Assembly: GCA_005786775.1 (NCBI GenBank)
Contig: SYDD01000292.1
Location: 1-18,319 of the forward strand
Direction of reading: 5' to 3'
Source of the DNA: Opitutaceae bacterium
GTDB lineage: Bacteria; Verrucomicrobiota; Verrucomicrobiia; Opitutales; Opitutaceae
Length of the DNA stretch: 18,319 nt
Part shown: in pieces, positions 1-8,345 of the stretch
Position numbering within the stretch: position 1 is the first letter of the stretch
Layout: every line of letters begins with the position of its first letter
Notes under the pieces: model-generated
What the model saw: the letters and a program-made list of their open reading frames with translations, nothing else
Told to the model about the DNA's origin: nothing
Databases searched by the model: none
Position numbers and translations under genes: made by a program

Positions 1-2
1 AG

Positions 3-1382
3 GAGCGCCTCAAATTCGTCGAGGGGGCCGGGCGGGTGAACCGCATCGACGAGCGCAAGGCGAACGAGATTTTTGACCTGCTCAATAAGTTCGCCAGTTA
101 CGGCTTCAACAAGTCGCACTCGGCCGCGTACGCGCTCGTCAGCTACCAGACTGCTTACCTGAAGGCTAACCACCCGGTGGCCTTTATGGCGGCGGTCCTG
201 ACGGCGGAGCTGGGTAACGCGGACAAGGTGGCCCACTTCGTCGCGGAGGCCGGGGCGATGGGCATCACCGTGCTTGGGCCGGACGTCAACGAGTCGCGCG
301 AAACCTTCACGCCCGTCAGCGGGCGCATCCGCTTTGGGCTGGGAGCGATCAAGGGCGTGGGCGAGCTGGCCGCGCAGCAGATCATCGCCGAGCGCGAGGC
401 GCGGGGACCTTACCGGGACTTCGAAGATTTCGCGCGCCGGATCGACGGGCGGGCGATCAACAAGCGCGTGCTCGAACACCTCGTGAAGACAGGGGCCTTC
501 GACTATTCCGGCGCCCCGCGGCGAGCCCTCTTCGAGGGGATCGACGGCGCGCTGGCCGCCGCGGCCGCAGCCGCCCGCGACCGCGCGGCCGGCCAGCACA
601 GCTTTCTCGATCTTCTCGGAGGGGAGCCTGCTCCCGCCGCACCCACGCCGGGACGCAGCGCCGTCAAGCCCCGGGCACCGGCCGAAGATTTCCCGCCGGC
701 GGAAAAGCTCGCCTTCGAAAAGGAGCTACTCGGCTTCTACGTCTCCGGCCACCCGCTTGAGGCCTACGCGGGCCTTACTGAGGCGATCGATACCTTTGTG
801 CCGGAGGCACTACTCCAGCAGCCAGACCGTACCGAGTTTCGCCTCTGCGGCATCGCCGGCAGCCTAGTCAAAAAGCTCGCGAAGAAGGACAACCGCCCGT
901 GGGTCGCCTTCACCCTCGCCACCCGCCGAGCCACCCTGGCGCTGAACCTCTTCGCCGACGGCTATGCCGCGTATGGACAGAGCCTGGGCGAGAACGCGCT
1001 CGTGCTCGTGCAGGGTAACGTGCTCGTCAACGCCGAGGGCGCACGCCTCAACGTCAAGGAGTGCTACCCGCTCGACGGCCAAATTGCGGCGCTGGTGAGC
1101 AAGGTCACGTGGCTGCTCCGCCCGGAGGCCGCGGCAACCCCAGAATTCCTCACCCAATTGCGCGCGACGATTGACCGCGAGGTCGGCGACACCCGCGTGG
1201 AGTTCGCCTTCGCCTTCTCTGATCGCTTCACTCCGGTGGCGGAGGCCAGTCCGGCGCTCACTTGGAAGATTAACGCGGCGTCCTTCCAGCAGCTGCGCGT
1301 TCACCCTGCCGTCGCCGGCGTGTTGGTAGAGACCCGCCGCTTGGAGCTGAAGGAGGACCGCCGCTGGAAGCGTCGGTCGTGA
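3..1382 (+). CDS. dnaE: DNA polymerase III alpha subunit, C-terminal part (partial)
   Basis: This is the 3' end of the replicative polymerase gene; the reading frame is open from base 3, so the start lies outside the window. The fragment begins in the conserved region near the end of the polymerase fingers, with the family signature KFASYGFNKSHSAAYALVSY followed by QTAYLKANHP. A helix-hairpin-helix segment (GLGAIKGVGELAAQQI, about bases 338-385) follows. Next come the FEKELLGFYVSGHPL motif (about bases 715-759) and an OB-fold region (LCGIAGSLVKK...), which are typical of the DnaE C-terminus. The protein ends in a basic tail, RRWKRRS. The arrangement fits the DnaE1 type rather than PolC, since no exonuclease domain is seen in the visible part. 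Its TGA overlaps the GTG of the next gene, so the two are probably cotranscribed and translationally coupled. Confidence 0.95.
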   Translation, partial: ERLKFVEGAGRVNRIDERKANEIFDLLNKFASYGFNKSHSAAYALVSYQTAYLKANHPVAFMAAVLTAELGNADKVAHFVAEAGAMGITVLGPDVNESRETFTPVSGRIRFGLGAIKGVGELAAQQIIAEREARGPYRDFEDFARRIDGRAINKRVLEHLVKTGAFDYSGAPRRALFEGIDGALAAAAAAARDRAAGQHSFLDLLGGEPAPAAPTPGRSAVKPRAPAEDFPPAEKLAFEKELLGFYVSGHPLEAYAGLTEAIDTFVPEALLQQPDRTEFRLCGIAGSLVKKLAKKDNRPWVAFTLATRRATLALNLFADGYAAYGQSLGENALVLVQGNVLVNAEGARLNVKECYPLDGQIAALVSKVTWLLRPEAAATPEFLTQLRATIDREVGDTRVEFAFAFSDRFTPVAEASPALTWKINAASFQQLRVHPAVAGVLVETRRLELKEDRRWKRRS

Positions 1383-2521
1383 CCGGACCCCACGCTGAAT
1401 TTTTGATGCACGAATCTGCCATCCTGAACCACGCCGCGCGCGTCCTAGCCGGAGTCACCGGCGAACTCCCGGCGGACGCGGTGTTGCGCCGCCACCTCGC
1501 GGACTCCGACCGGCTTGGCGGCCGGGAGCGGCGTGCGATCAGCCGCGCCGTGTTCGCCGCCTTTCGCTGGCGCGAATGGCTGAATGCCCGCGATTCCCTC
1601 CAGCGCCAGGTCGCCGCCGCCCTAGACCTCCAGGCGCGCTTCGATGCGGATCCGCGCGCGGTGAAGGCGGAGGCGCTCGCCGCCCGCGCGGTGCCGCCGT
1701 GGCTGCGGGAGGAGATGGACGTTCCAGCTGAGTTTCTGCGCCAACTCCAGCGTGAACCGGCGCTCTGGCTGCGGGCGCGGCCGGGCACCGCCGCGCGCCT
1801 CTCCCGGGAATTGGGTGATTGTCGCGCCTCGGACCGCGCGCCGGACGCCCTCCGTTATGCCGGCAAGCAGGACCTGTTCGTGACGCCGGCCTTCCATCGG
1901 GGCGCGTTCGAGATCCAGGACCTCTCGTCTCAACTCGTCGGCCATGCCTGCGCACCACGCGCTGGGGAAACGTGGTGGGACGTGTGCGCCGGCGAGGGCG
2001 GCAAGTTACTGCACCTCTCAGACCTGATGCAGAATAAGGGCCTGCTCTGGGCGACTGACCGCAATGCTCGACGCCTTGCGACCTTGCGCCGCCGCGCCGC
2101 CCGGGCGGGCGTCTTCAATTTTCGCCTCGCGGCGTGGGACGGCGGCCCGCGGCTACCAACCAAGACCAAGTTCGATGGCATTTTGCTCGACGCACCTTGC
2201 AGCGGCGTGGGCACTTGGCAGCGCAATCCCCACGCTCGCTGGACGACCAGTCCCGGCGATATTGCGGAGCTGGCTGTAATCCAGCGCGCCCTGCTGGAGC
2301 ACGTGGTGCCCGCCCTACGCGCGGGCGGTCGACTGGTTTATGCGGTCTGCACGCTCACGCGCCGTGAGACCACCGAGCTGGCGGCCGCTTTCGGTGCCGC
2401 GCATCCGGAACTGGAGCCTACCCCTCTATTCGGCCTGTCAGAAGGGCCGGTTAGCGTCACCCTCTGGCCTCATGAGCTGGAGGCGAACGGGATGTTCCTC
2501 GCGGCCTGGCGCCGCCGCTGA
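1379..2521 (+). CDS. RsmB-type 16S rRNA (cytosine-C5) methyltransferase
   Basis: This is a SAM-dependent RNA m5C methyltransferase of the Sun/NOL1/NOP2 family, 380 aa from the GTG at 1379. The SAM-binding motif I reads DVCAGEGGK (residues 201-208) and an acidic motif II follows (ATDRNARRL). Motif IV is DAPCSG, with Cys274. Motif VI is YAVCTLT, with Cys324, which in this family is the nucleophile that attacks cytosine C6; the motif IV cysteine aids product release. The short helical N-terminus (about residues 10-70) resembles the NusB-like RNA-binding domain of RsmB. The protein is shorter than E. coli RsmB (about 430 aa), so the exact target base (C967-type or another) is uncertain. The GTG start overlaps the dnaE stop; an ATG at 1406 (residue 10) is an alternative start and would remove the overlap. 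Confidence 0.88.
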   Translation: MTGPHAEFLMHESAILNHAARVLAGVTGELPADAVLRRHLADSDRLGGRERRAISRAVFAAFRWREWLNARDSLQRQVAAALDLQARFDADPRAVKAEALAARAVPPWLREEMDVPAEFLRQLQREPALWLRARPGTAARLSRELGDCRASDRAPDALRYAGKQDLFVTPAFHRGAFEIQDLSSQLVGHACAPRAGETWWDVCAGEGGKLLHLSDLMQNKGLLWATDRNARRLATLRRRAARAGVFNFRLAAWDGGPRLPTKTKFDGILLDAPCSGVGTWQRNPHARWTTSPGDIAELAVIQRALLEHVVPALRAGGRLVYAVCTLTRRETTELAAAFGAAHPELEPTPLFGLSEGPVSVTLWPHELEANGMFLAAWRRR

Positions 2522-2529
2522 GTCCCGCC

Positions 2530-3297
2530 GTGGCCCGGATCAGCGCCGACATCGTCCGCGCGGACTTCAATGACCTCCTCGCGGTGTTGCACTACACCCG
2601 CGCTGCCCACGGGCTCGGGCTCTGGGCCTCGGAGCGCCTGCTGATCGAACGGTTCTTCCCGGACCGGGCAGCCCACCTCATCGAGGCGGGCTGCGGGGCG
2701 GGGCGCGTGACGCTGGGCCTCTGGACCCTGGGATACCATCGCCTCACCGCGTTCGATTTTGCGGCGGAACTCCTCGATCAGGCGCGCAGCCTCGCGGCGG
2801 AGCGGGGCGCGGAGGCGATCCGGTTCCTCGAGGCGGACGCCACACGCCTCGGGCCCGCCCTCGCCGCCAATGGCGTCGCGCCCGCGGCCGGCGCGCTGTT
2901 CCCGTTCAACGGGCTGATGCAGATCCCGGGCCGGGAAAACCGCCGCCGCGCCCTCGCCGGGCTCCACGCGGCCTGTGTCGACGGCGCCACCCTGCTCTTC
3001 ACCACCCACGACCGGAACAGTTCCCGGGTCGAACGCGCGCTCTGGCGGCTAGAGGCCGAACGCTGGGCGCGCGGCGAGCAGGACCCGCGCCTCGTGGAGT
3101 TCGGCGACCGTTATTTCTCCGACGAGAACGGGCGGACCTTCATGCACCTGCCCGACCGCGCTGAGGTGCTGGCCGATCTGGCCGCGACGGGCTGGACCCA
3201 CACTTTCGACGCGACGCGCAGCGCCGTCGCCGCCGAGACGCGGGCCGTCCAGGACTTTTCCGACGAATGCCGCTTCTGGGTGGCGCGGCGGGAGTGA
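2530..3297 (+). CDS. Class I SAM-dependent methyltransferase, substrate unknown
   Basis: A 255-aa protein with a Rossmann-like methyltransferase fold. The glycine-rich motif I is EAGCGAGRVTLGL (about residues 53-65), followed by an acidic motif II (LTAFDFAAELLDQAR) and a motif III region (FLEADATRLG). The later strand LLFTTHDRNS fits a methyltransferase core. It resembles the UbiE/Methyltransf_11/25 group, which acts on small molecules or proteins, and has no RNA-specific motifs. The GTG start lies 8 nt after the stop of the rRNA methyltransferase gene, so it is likely the third gene of the dnaE operon; no clear Shine-Dalgarno is visible. The acceptor substrate cannot be told from sequence. 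The gene ends 16 nt before the convergent flavin reductase gene. Confidence 0.85.
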   Translation: MARISADIVRADFNDLLAVLHYTRAAHGLGLWASERLLIERFFPDRAAHLIEAGCGAGRVTLGLWTLGYHRLTAFDFAAELLDQARSLAAERGAEAIRFLEADATRLGPALAANGVAPAAGALFPFNGLMQIPGRENRRRALAGLHAACVDGATLLFTTHDRNSSRVERALWRLEAERWARGEQDPRLVEFGDRYFSDENGRTFMHLPDRAEVLADLAATGWTHTFDATRSAVAAETRAVQDFSDECRFWVARRE

Positions 3298-3313
3298 CCC
3301 GACGCGACTTGCC

Positions 3314-3931
3314 CTAGGGCGCGCCTTCGGGACGACGAACGGTGAAGATTTCCCGCGTCCGCGCGTAGGCCTCGCCGCCGAGGCGGCCGATCAGATCGAG
3401 TCGCGCCGGATCCGGCCGTCCGTCGGTTCCCAGCACGTCGTCGCGAACGTGCGTGTGGAGGATGCGGCCAAAGACCACCGTGGCCGCTCCCGGACCCTCC
3501 CCGAAGGGGAGTTCACGCTCGACCGCGCATTCAAATGCAACGGGCGCGGCCGCCACCCGCGGCGGCCGCACGCGGGCCGCCGACGTGGCCGCCACCCCGA
3601 AGCGGTCAAACTCGCTCTCCCCGTGGGGCAAGGGTGCGGCCGTGGCGTTCATCGCCTCCGCCTGCGCGAAGGGCACCAGGTGCACGATGAACTCGGGGAC
3701 CTCGCGCACGTTGCGCAGCGTGTCCTTCGGGGTGCCGTCCCGGGTGTTCGCGGCAACGAACATTAGCAGCGGCGGCCGCGCGGAGATGGCCTGAAAATAG
3801 GAGAACGGGGCGAGGTTTGACCGGCCGTCCCGTGAGACCGTCGAGATCCAGGCGATCGGCCGGGGCAGGATTGTGGCGATCATCCACGCGTGCGCTTCGC
3901 GCGGCGGGAGGGCGGCGAGGTCGAGTTCCAT
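3314..3931 (-). CDS. Flavin reductase-like (FMN-binding split barrel) protein
   Basis: A 205-aa member of the flavin reductase/DIM6-NTAB family, proteins that bind FMN and either reduce flavin with NAD(P)H or use bound flavin. The N-terminus carries the family pattern PRPIAWISTVSRDGRSNLAP, followed by FSYFQAISARPPLLMFV and a KDTLRNVRE segment. A central EFIVHLV strand and a C-terminal RLGGEAYAR segment complete the usual fold. The frame is open to 4159, but homology begins at MELDLAALPP, so the ATG at 3931 is chosen; an upstream ATG at 3973 is possible. No Shine-Dalgarno is apparent. The gene is divergent from the octaheme cytochrome gene across a spacer of about 100 nt. The physiological partner is unknown. 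Confidence 0.87.
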   Translation of the reverse strand: MELDLAALPPREAHAWMIATILPRPIAWISTVSRDGRSNLAPFSYFQAISARPPLLMFVAANTRDGTPKDTLRNVREVPEFIVHLVPFAQAEAMNATAAPLPHGESEFDRFGVAATSAARVRPPRVAAAPVAFECAVERELPFGEGPGAATVVFGRILHTHVRDDVLGTDGRPDPARLDLIGRLGGEAYARTREIFTVRRPEGAP

Positions 3932-4034
3932 GGAGGTGGAGGTTGGCAGGTGGCGTCTGGTTGGCGAACCCATAGCCGCGCCCGCCGGGTTCGCTTGCTT
4001 CCCGCGGGGTCGACGCCTTTCCTCCCGCCTCGCC
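3932..4034. other. Divergent spacer between flavin reductase and cytochrome genes
   Basis: If both chosen starts are right, this 103-nt stretch must hold the 5' control signals of both genes. I see no convincing -35/-10 pair, operator palindrome or riboswitch. An in-frame ATG at 3930 could start the cytochrome instead, but it would leave no promoter space and would put about 35 residues before the signal peptide. Confidence 0.4.
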
Positions 4035-6284
4035 GTGGCCGACCGTCCCCTCAACGCCCGTCTTCGCACCTGCCTCGCCCTGATCGGGGTGGCGGCGCTC
4101 GCCGGCCTCTTCGCCGGCGCCACCGGCGGCTGCGGCAAGCCGCAGCCCTCCGCCGCCACCGCCCCCGCGGCCGCCGTCGCGACGATCCCGGCGAAGTCCG
4201 CCGACTGCCGCTCGTGCCACGAGGACCTCTACCGCGACTGGGCCGGTTCCCATCACGCCCTCGCGCACAGGGCGGTGGATGCGCCGGCGGACGCCGCCGC
4301 GGTCGGCACCCCCCAGCGCTTCAACCTCCACGGCGTGGACTACGAGATCCGCTGGCAGGACGGCAAACCCACCTTCACCGAGCGCCGGGGGGACGGGGAT
4401 CCCGGCTACACCTACGCGGCCGACTTCGTCATCGGCCATACCCCCCTGCTGCAGTACGTGGTACCAGGCGAGCGCGGCGCCTACCAGGCCGCGGAGCTGG
4501 CGTGGGATCCGCACCGCAAGGAGTGGTTCAACGTCTTTGGCGACGAGCGCCGCCGGCCCGGGGAGTGGGGCCACTGGCGCGGCCGGGGAATGAACTGGAA
4601 CTCGATGTGCGCCCACTGCCACCTCACGGATTACCGGAAGAACTACGATCTTACTACAGACACCTACCGGACCACTTACCGCGAGCAGGGGATCGGCTGC
4701 TACCAGTGCCACGGGGACCTGCCCGAGTCGCACTTCCGTCCGCGGCCCTCTCCCCCGGGCGGACGCGGAACGGGTGCCACCGCCGCTGAGCTCCAGCGCG
4801 CGCAGGAGACCTGCGCCCCCTGCCACGCGCGCAACGAACTTCTGACCGGTCGGCTCGAACCAGGAGGTTCCTACCACGACCACTACCGCCTTACCTTACC
4901 GACGGAGGCGAACGTCTTTTACCCCGACGGCCAGGTGCGCGACGAGGACTTCAACTACACCTCGCTCCTCACCAGCCGGATGGGCGGCAAGGCGGGCGTC
5001 ACCTGCCTCGATTGCCACGACGCCCACAGCGGCAAGACCATCCTGCCGGTGCAGGACAATTCCCTCTGTCTCCAGTGTCACGGCCCCTCGCCGCGCGGCA
5101 ACGCACCCATCATCAACCCCGTGGCCCACTCGCATCACCTGCCCGGCAGCACCGGGGGCCGCTGCGTCGAGTGCCATATGCCGCGCACGACCTATATGCA
5201 GCGCGACCCGCGGCACGACCACGGCTTCACCAAGCCGGACCCGCTGCTGACCAAGGAGCTGGGCATCCCGAACGCCTGCAACCGGTGCCATACTGACCGC
5301 TCGGTCGACTGGGCCATCGAGCACGCCGAGAAGTGGTACGGGCCGAAGCTCGAGAACCGCCAGCGGCAGCGCACCCGCGTGGTCGCCGCGGCGCAGGCCG
5401 GCCAGCCGGGATCGCTCGACCGCCTCCTCGAATTTATCGCGAACGAGGACGTGCCGGCCTGGCGCGCCACGCTCCTGCTGCTGACGCGAGCGCAGGCGAC
5501 CCGCGATCCGCGCGTACCCGCCGTGGCCAAGGAACACCTCACCCACGCCGACCCGATGGTCCGCTCCGCCGCGGTCCAGGTCCTCTCCGGGGTCCCGGGC
5601 CAGAACGAGGTGCTGCGCCCGATGCTGAATGATCCGGTCCGCCTCGTCCGCCTGGATGCCGCCTGGCCCCTCTCGCCGGAGCTGCCCCCGGGCTCACGCC
5701 TCCGGCAGGAACTCGACACCTACCTCGCGGCCAGCGCCGACCAGCCGGCCGGCCGGATGCGGCTGGGGCAGGATTTCTTCAACCGCGGCCGCACCGCCGA
5801 GGCCGAGGCCTCCCTGCGGCAGGCGGTCGCCTGGGACCCGAATTCCCCTGGCCTGCACGATACGCTAGGCATCGTACTCAACGAGCTTGGTCGTCCGGGC
5901 GAGGCCGCGGCCTCCCTCTGGCGGGCCGCGCAGCTCAATCCCACGGACGCGGATGCCGCGTTCAACGCGGCGCTCGCCTACGCTGGCGCCCGCCAGCTGC
6001 CGGACGCCGAACTCGCGTTGCGCGAGGCGGTGCGGCGCAATCCGCGCTTCGACCGCGCTTGGTACAACCTCGGCCTTCTCCTGCATCAGACCGCCCGTAG
6101 CGCTGAGGCGATGGCGGCCCTTGCGACCGCCGAGCAGCTCGCGCCCCGGGTTCCGGATTACCCATACGCACGAGCGACGATTCTCCGACAGCAGGGCGAC
6201 CGCGCCGGTGCCGCCGCGGCCGCTCGTCGCGTCCTCGAATTGGACCCCCGGCACCCGCAGGCTGCTACTCTGCTGTTACCGTAG
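4035..6284 (+). CDS. Exported octaheme c-type cytochrome with helical-repeat and TPR domains
   Basis: A 749-aa protein (from GTG 4035) with eight CXXCH heme-attachment sites: CRSCH (Cys58), CAHCH (192), CYQCH (222), CAPCH (260), CLDCH (324), CLQCH (345), CVECH (377) and CNRCH (415). An N-terminal export signal (RLRTCLALIGVAALAGLFA) ends in TGGC, an imperfect lipobox, so it may be a lipoprotein. The heme region resembles the cytochrome c554/decaheme-type families, which carry electrons in the periplasm or outer membrane. Residues of about 430-570 look like HEAT-type helical repeats (DPMVRSAAVQVLSG). The last 170 or so residues hold four to five TPRs (LHDTLGIVLNELGRPGEAA, AWYNLGLLLHQT). GTG 4035 was chosen because the signal peptide follows it; GTG 3873 and ATG 3930 are alternatives. 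Electron donor and acceptor are unknown. The 3' end overlaps the convergent SDR gene by 9 nt. Confidence 0.88.
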   Translation: MADRPLNARLRTCLALIGVAALAGLFAGATGGCGKPQPSAATAPAAAVATIPAKSADCRSCHEDLYRDWAGSHHALAHRAVDAPADAAAVGTPQRFNLHGVDYEIRWQDGKPTFTERRGDGDPGYTYAADFVIGHTPLLQYVVPGERGAYQAAELAWDPHRKEWFNVFGDERRRPGEWGHWRGRGMNWNSMCAHCHLTDYRKNYDLTTDTYRTTYREQGIGCYQCHGDLPESHFRPRPSPPGGRGTGATAAELQRAQETCAPCHARNELLTGRLEPGGSYHDHYRLTLPTEANVFYPDGQVRDEDFNYTSLLTSRMGGKAGVTCLDCHDAHSGKTILPVQDNSLCLQCHGPSPRGNAPIINPVAHSHHLPGSTGGRCVECHMPRTTYMQRDPRHDHGFTKPDPLLTKELGIPNACNRCHTDRSVDWAIEHAEKWYGPKLENRQRQRTRVVAAAQAGQPGSLDRLLEFIANEDVPAWRATLLLLTRAQATRDPRVPAVAKEHLTHADPMVRSAAVQVLSGVPGQNEVLRPMLNDPVRLVRLDAAWPLSPELPPGSRLRQELDTYLAASADQPAGRMRLGQDFFNRGRTAEAEASLRQAVAWDPNSPGLHDTLGIVLNELGRPGEAAASLWRAAQLNPTDADAAFNAALAYAGARQLPDAELALREAVRRNPRFDRAWYNLGLLLHQTARSAEAMAALATAEQLAPRVPDYPYARATILRQQGDRAGAAAAARRVLELDPRHPQAATLLLP

Positions 6285-7049
6285 CAGCGTCACGCCTCCG
6301 TCGATGTCGTAAGCGGATCCCGTGATGAAGGCCGCCTCCGGCGAACAAAGGAAAGCCACGAGCGCCGCGACCTCTTCGGGCTGCCCCATGCGCCCAAGCG
6401 GCTGCGCCGCCGCCAATCGCGCCAGAGTGGCGGCCTCTTCTCCGGGATAGTGCTTGGCGACAAATCCGTCGACGAACGGCGTGTGCACCCGCGCCGGGCA
6501 GACGCAGTTGGCGCGGATGCCGCGGTCCACGTAATCGCGGGCCACCGAGAGGGTCATCGCCAACACCGCGCCCTTAGTCATCCCGTAGGCGAAGCGTTGG
6601 GGCAGGGCGATCTTGGAGACGACCGATGCAAGATTGCAGATCACGCCGCCCCCTGCCTCCAAGAGGCGCGGTAGGCCAAAGTGCAGTCCGTGGTAGACGC
6701 CCTTCACGTTCACGGCGTAGAGACGGTCGAGGTCCTCGGGCTTCGTACCGAGCACATCGCCGACGTGGCTGATGCCCGCATTGTTCACGAGTACGTCGAG
6801 GCGCGGCAGCGTGGCGAAGGCGGAAGCCATCGCGGCGGTGTCGGTCACGTCGGCGGTCAAGGTCTCCGCGCGCCCCCCGGCCGTGCGGATTTCCTGGGCA
6901 ACGGCGGCGGCACCATCTGGCCGCGCCTCGAGGATCCAGACCGTGGCACCCTCTGCGGCAAGGCGGAGCGCGATGGCCCGGCCGATGCCGGAACCGCCCC
7001 CGGTCACGAGCGCGGTGCGCCCAGCGAAGCGCTGCGGCAAGGTGCTCAT
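6276..7049 (-). CDS. Short-chain dehydrogenase/reductase (classical SDR)
   Basis: A 257-aa classical SDR, the usual length for the family. The cofactor motif TGGGSGIG is at residues 16-23 and NNAG at 89-92. The catalytic tetrad is Asn114, Ser142, Tyr155 and Lys159 (YGMTK). Glu41 at the end of the second strand suggests preference for NAD(H) over NADP(H). The C-terminal GSAYDIDGG segment is also typical. It is the last gene of a four-gene minus-strand operon, starting 2 nt after the glucarate dehydratase-like gene. By context it probably oxidises or reduces a hydroxyl of a sugar, sugar acid or breakdown product; sugar-acid SDRs such as 2-keto-3-deoxy-L-fuconate dehydrogenase are known precedents. 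The ATG at 7049 begins the homology; the frame runs open to 7268 without extra domain content. The stop lies inside the 3' end of the convergent cytochrome gene. Confidence 0.9.
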   Translation of the reverse strand: MSTLPQRFAGRTALVTGGGSGIGRAIALRLAAEGATVWILEARPDGAAAVAQEIRTAGGRAETLTADVTDTAAMASAFATLPRLDVLVNNAGISHVGDVLGTKPEDLDRLYAVNVKGVYHGLHFGLPRLLEAGGGVICNLASVVSKIALPQRFAYGMTKGAVLAMTLSVARDYVDRGIRANCVCPARVHTPFVDGFVAKHYPGEEAATLARLAAAQPLGRMGQPEEVAALVAFLCSPEAAFITGSAYDIDGGVTLLR

Positions 7050-7051
7050 CG

Positions 7052-8338
7052 TCACCAGCGGGTCGCCTGAAACGTCCATCCGGGCACCTTCTTGCGCATC
7101 TCGATCTCGTCGTTGCGCTCGCGCAGCCCGCAGCGGACGTAGGCGGCGTGGGCGCGCGCCAGAGCGGTTCGGTCCAAACGTACCCCAAGGCCCGGTTCGC
7201 GCGGGACGGCGACGCAGCCGTCCTCGATCGGGAGACGCCCGCCGATGATGATGTCTTCCCACTGCCACGGGTAGTGCGTGTCGAGAGCGTAGGACAGGTT
7301 GGGCATCGCCGCGCCAAGATGGGTCATCGCGGCGAGGGAAATGCCGGCATGATTGTTGGAGTGCATCGAGACCCCGCGGCCGAAGGTGCGGCAGTGCGCG
7401 GCGAGCTCCATTGAGGCGCGCAGGCCGCCCCAGTAGTGGTGGTCCGTGAGGATGATATCCTCCGAACCCAGCCGTACGCTGCCCGGCAGGTCATCGAACG
7501 AGGTCGTGCACATGTTCGTGGCGAGCGGCAGGCGTAGGGCGCGCCGCACCTCGGCCATCGCTTCCTGCCCGCGGCACGGGTCCTCGAGGTATTCGAGAAC
7601 ACCCACCAGCTCACGGCCCCAGCGGACGGACGTCGGGACCGTCCAGAGCGCGTTCGGATCAAGGCGCAGAGGCACGCCCGCGCCGAAGCGGCGGCGTAGA
7701 GCTTGCATCGCAGCCACCTCCTGCGCGGGTTCGAAGACGCCACCCTTGAGCTTAATGGACGCGAACCCGAAGGCGGCGACCATCGCCTCGGCCTGCGCCA
7801 CGATGCCGTCCGGATCGAGCGCCGCCCGCTGCCGGGCCGCGTCCCAACCCTTGGCCGCGGGATCGGTGCCGAACCCGAGCTCCCCGCCCGCACCCTCGTA
7901 CTTATAGAAAAGGTAAGCCGAGTAGGGCACGCGCTCGCGCACCACACCGCCGAGCAACTGGGCGACCGGCACGCCATACGCTTGCCCCTGCAGGTCGAGA
8001 CAGGCCACATCAAGGGCGCTAAAGACCTGCACTCGCGTACGACCGTCCCAGGGCTTGTCCCCGCGGGCCGCGGAAGCCTCGGGCGCCCCCCGGTCGGCGA
8101 GCCGCTGGCGGAGCGCCTGCCAGTTACGTGGATCGCTGCCGATGACGGTCTCACGCATGGCCGCCAGTGCTTGGTCGACCGCGACACTGCCCGGAACCTC
8201 GGCAAGGCCGCTCAGCCCATCCGCGGTACGCAGCTCTATCACCGTCCGGAGGCAGTAGGGTGCGTGCAGGCCCGCTGCGTTGAGGAGCGGCGGATCCCCC
8301 AGCGCAATGGGGGTAATGTGCATCTCGGTGATACGCAT
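7052..8338 (-). CDS. gudD: Glucarate dehydratase-family protein (enolase superfamily)
   Basis: A 428-aa enolase-superfamily acid-sugar dehydratase. Compared from memory with E. coli glucarate dehydratase (446 aa), nearly every active-site residue is present. Lys196 and Lys198 form the KLK base, and the metal ligands are Asp227 (LDPN), Glu252 (EDPC) and Asn275 (TNM). The His326/Asp353 pair supplies the second base. Substrate-contact counterparts are His25, Thr101, Tyr142, Phe144, Asn229, Ser327, Asn328, His355 and Arg408. The expected reaction is dehydration of D-glucarate (or a close diacid such as L-idarate or galactarate) to 5-keto-4-deoxyglucarate in the cytosol. ATG 8338 starts MRITEMHITPIAL, matching the family N-terminus; the frame extends to 8722 only as antisense of the aldolase gene. 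It lies 7 nt after the aldolase stop. Family is near certain; the substrate is likely but not proven. Confidence 0.88.
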   Translation of the reverse strand: MRITEMHITPIALGDPPLLNAAGLHAPYCLRTVIELRTADGLSGLAEVPGSVAVDQALAAMRETVIGSDPRNWQALRQRLADRGAPEASAARGDKPWDGRTRVQVFSALDVACLDLQGQAYGVPVAQLLGGVVRERVPYSAYLFYKYEGAGGELGFGTDPAAKGWDAARQRAALDPDGIVAQAEAMVAAFGFASIKLKGGVFEPAQEVAAMQALRRRFGAGVPLRLDPNALWTVPTSVRWGRELVGVLEYLEDPCRGQEAMAEVRRALRLPLATNMCTTSFDDLPGSVRLGSEDIILTDHHYWGGLRASMELAAHCRTFGRGVSMHSNNHAGISLAAMTHLGAAMPNLSYALDTHYPWQWEDIIIGGRLPIEDGCVAVPREPGLGVRLDRTALARAHAAYVRCGLRERNDEIEMRKKVPGWTFQATRW

Positions 8339-8345
8339 TGTCGGA

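Noticed and set aside
3311..3320. Perfect 10-bp palindrome GCCCTAGGGC at the end of the flavin reductase gene
   Set aside because: It has no loop and no T-run, is too short for a terminator, and is readily expected by chance in G+C-rich DNA.
4035..4200. Definite lipoprotein call for the octaheme cytochrome
   Set aside because: The residues before the candidate cysteine (ATGGC) do not fit the usual lipobox, where Leu, Val or Ile is preferred at -3. Ordinary signal-peptidase cleavage is equally possible.
3606..4883. Long minus-strand open frame (425 codons) opposite the octaheme cytochrome
   Set aside because: It is antisense to a well-supported heme protein and overlaps the flavin reductase in another frame. 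Its composition is low-complexity Gly/Ala/Val/Arg with no domain, a typical high-G+C shadow.
7052..8338. Alternative reading as L-fuconate or L-rhamnonate dehydratase
   Set aside because: The HSNNH, LDPN, EDPC, TNM and DTH motifs and the C-terminal PGWTF segment match the glucarate dehydratase subgroup better than the fuconate/rhamnonate (mandelate racemase-like) subgroups.
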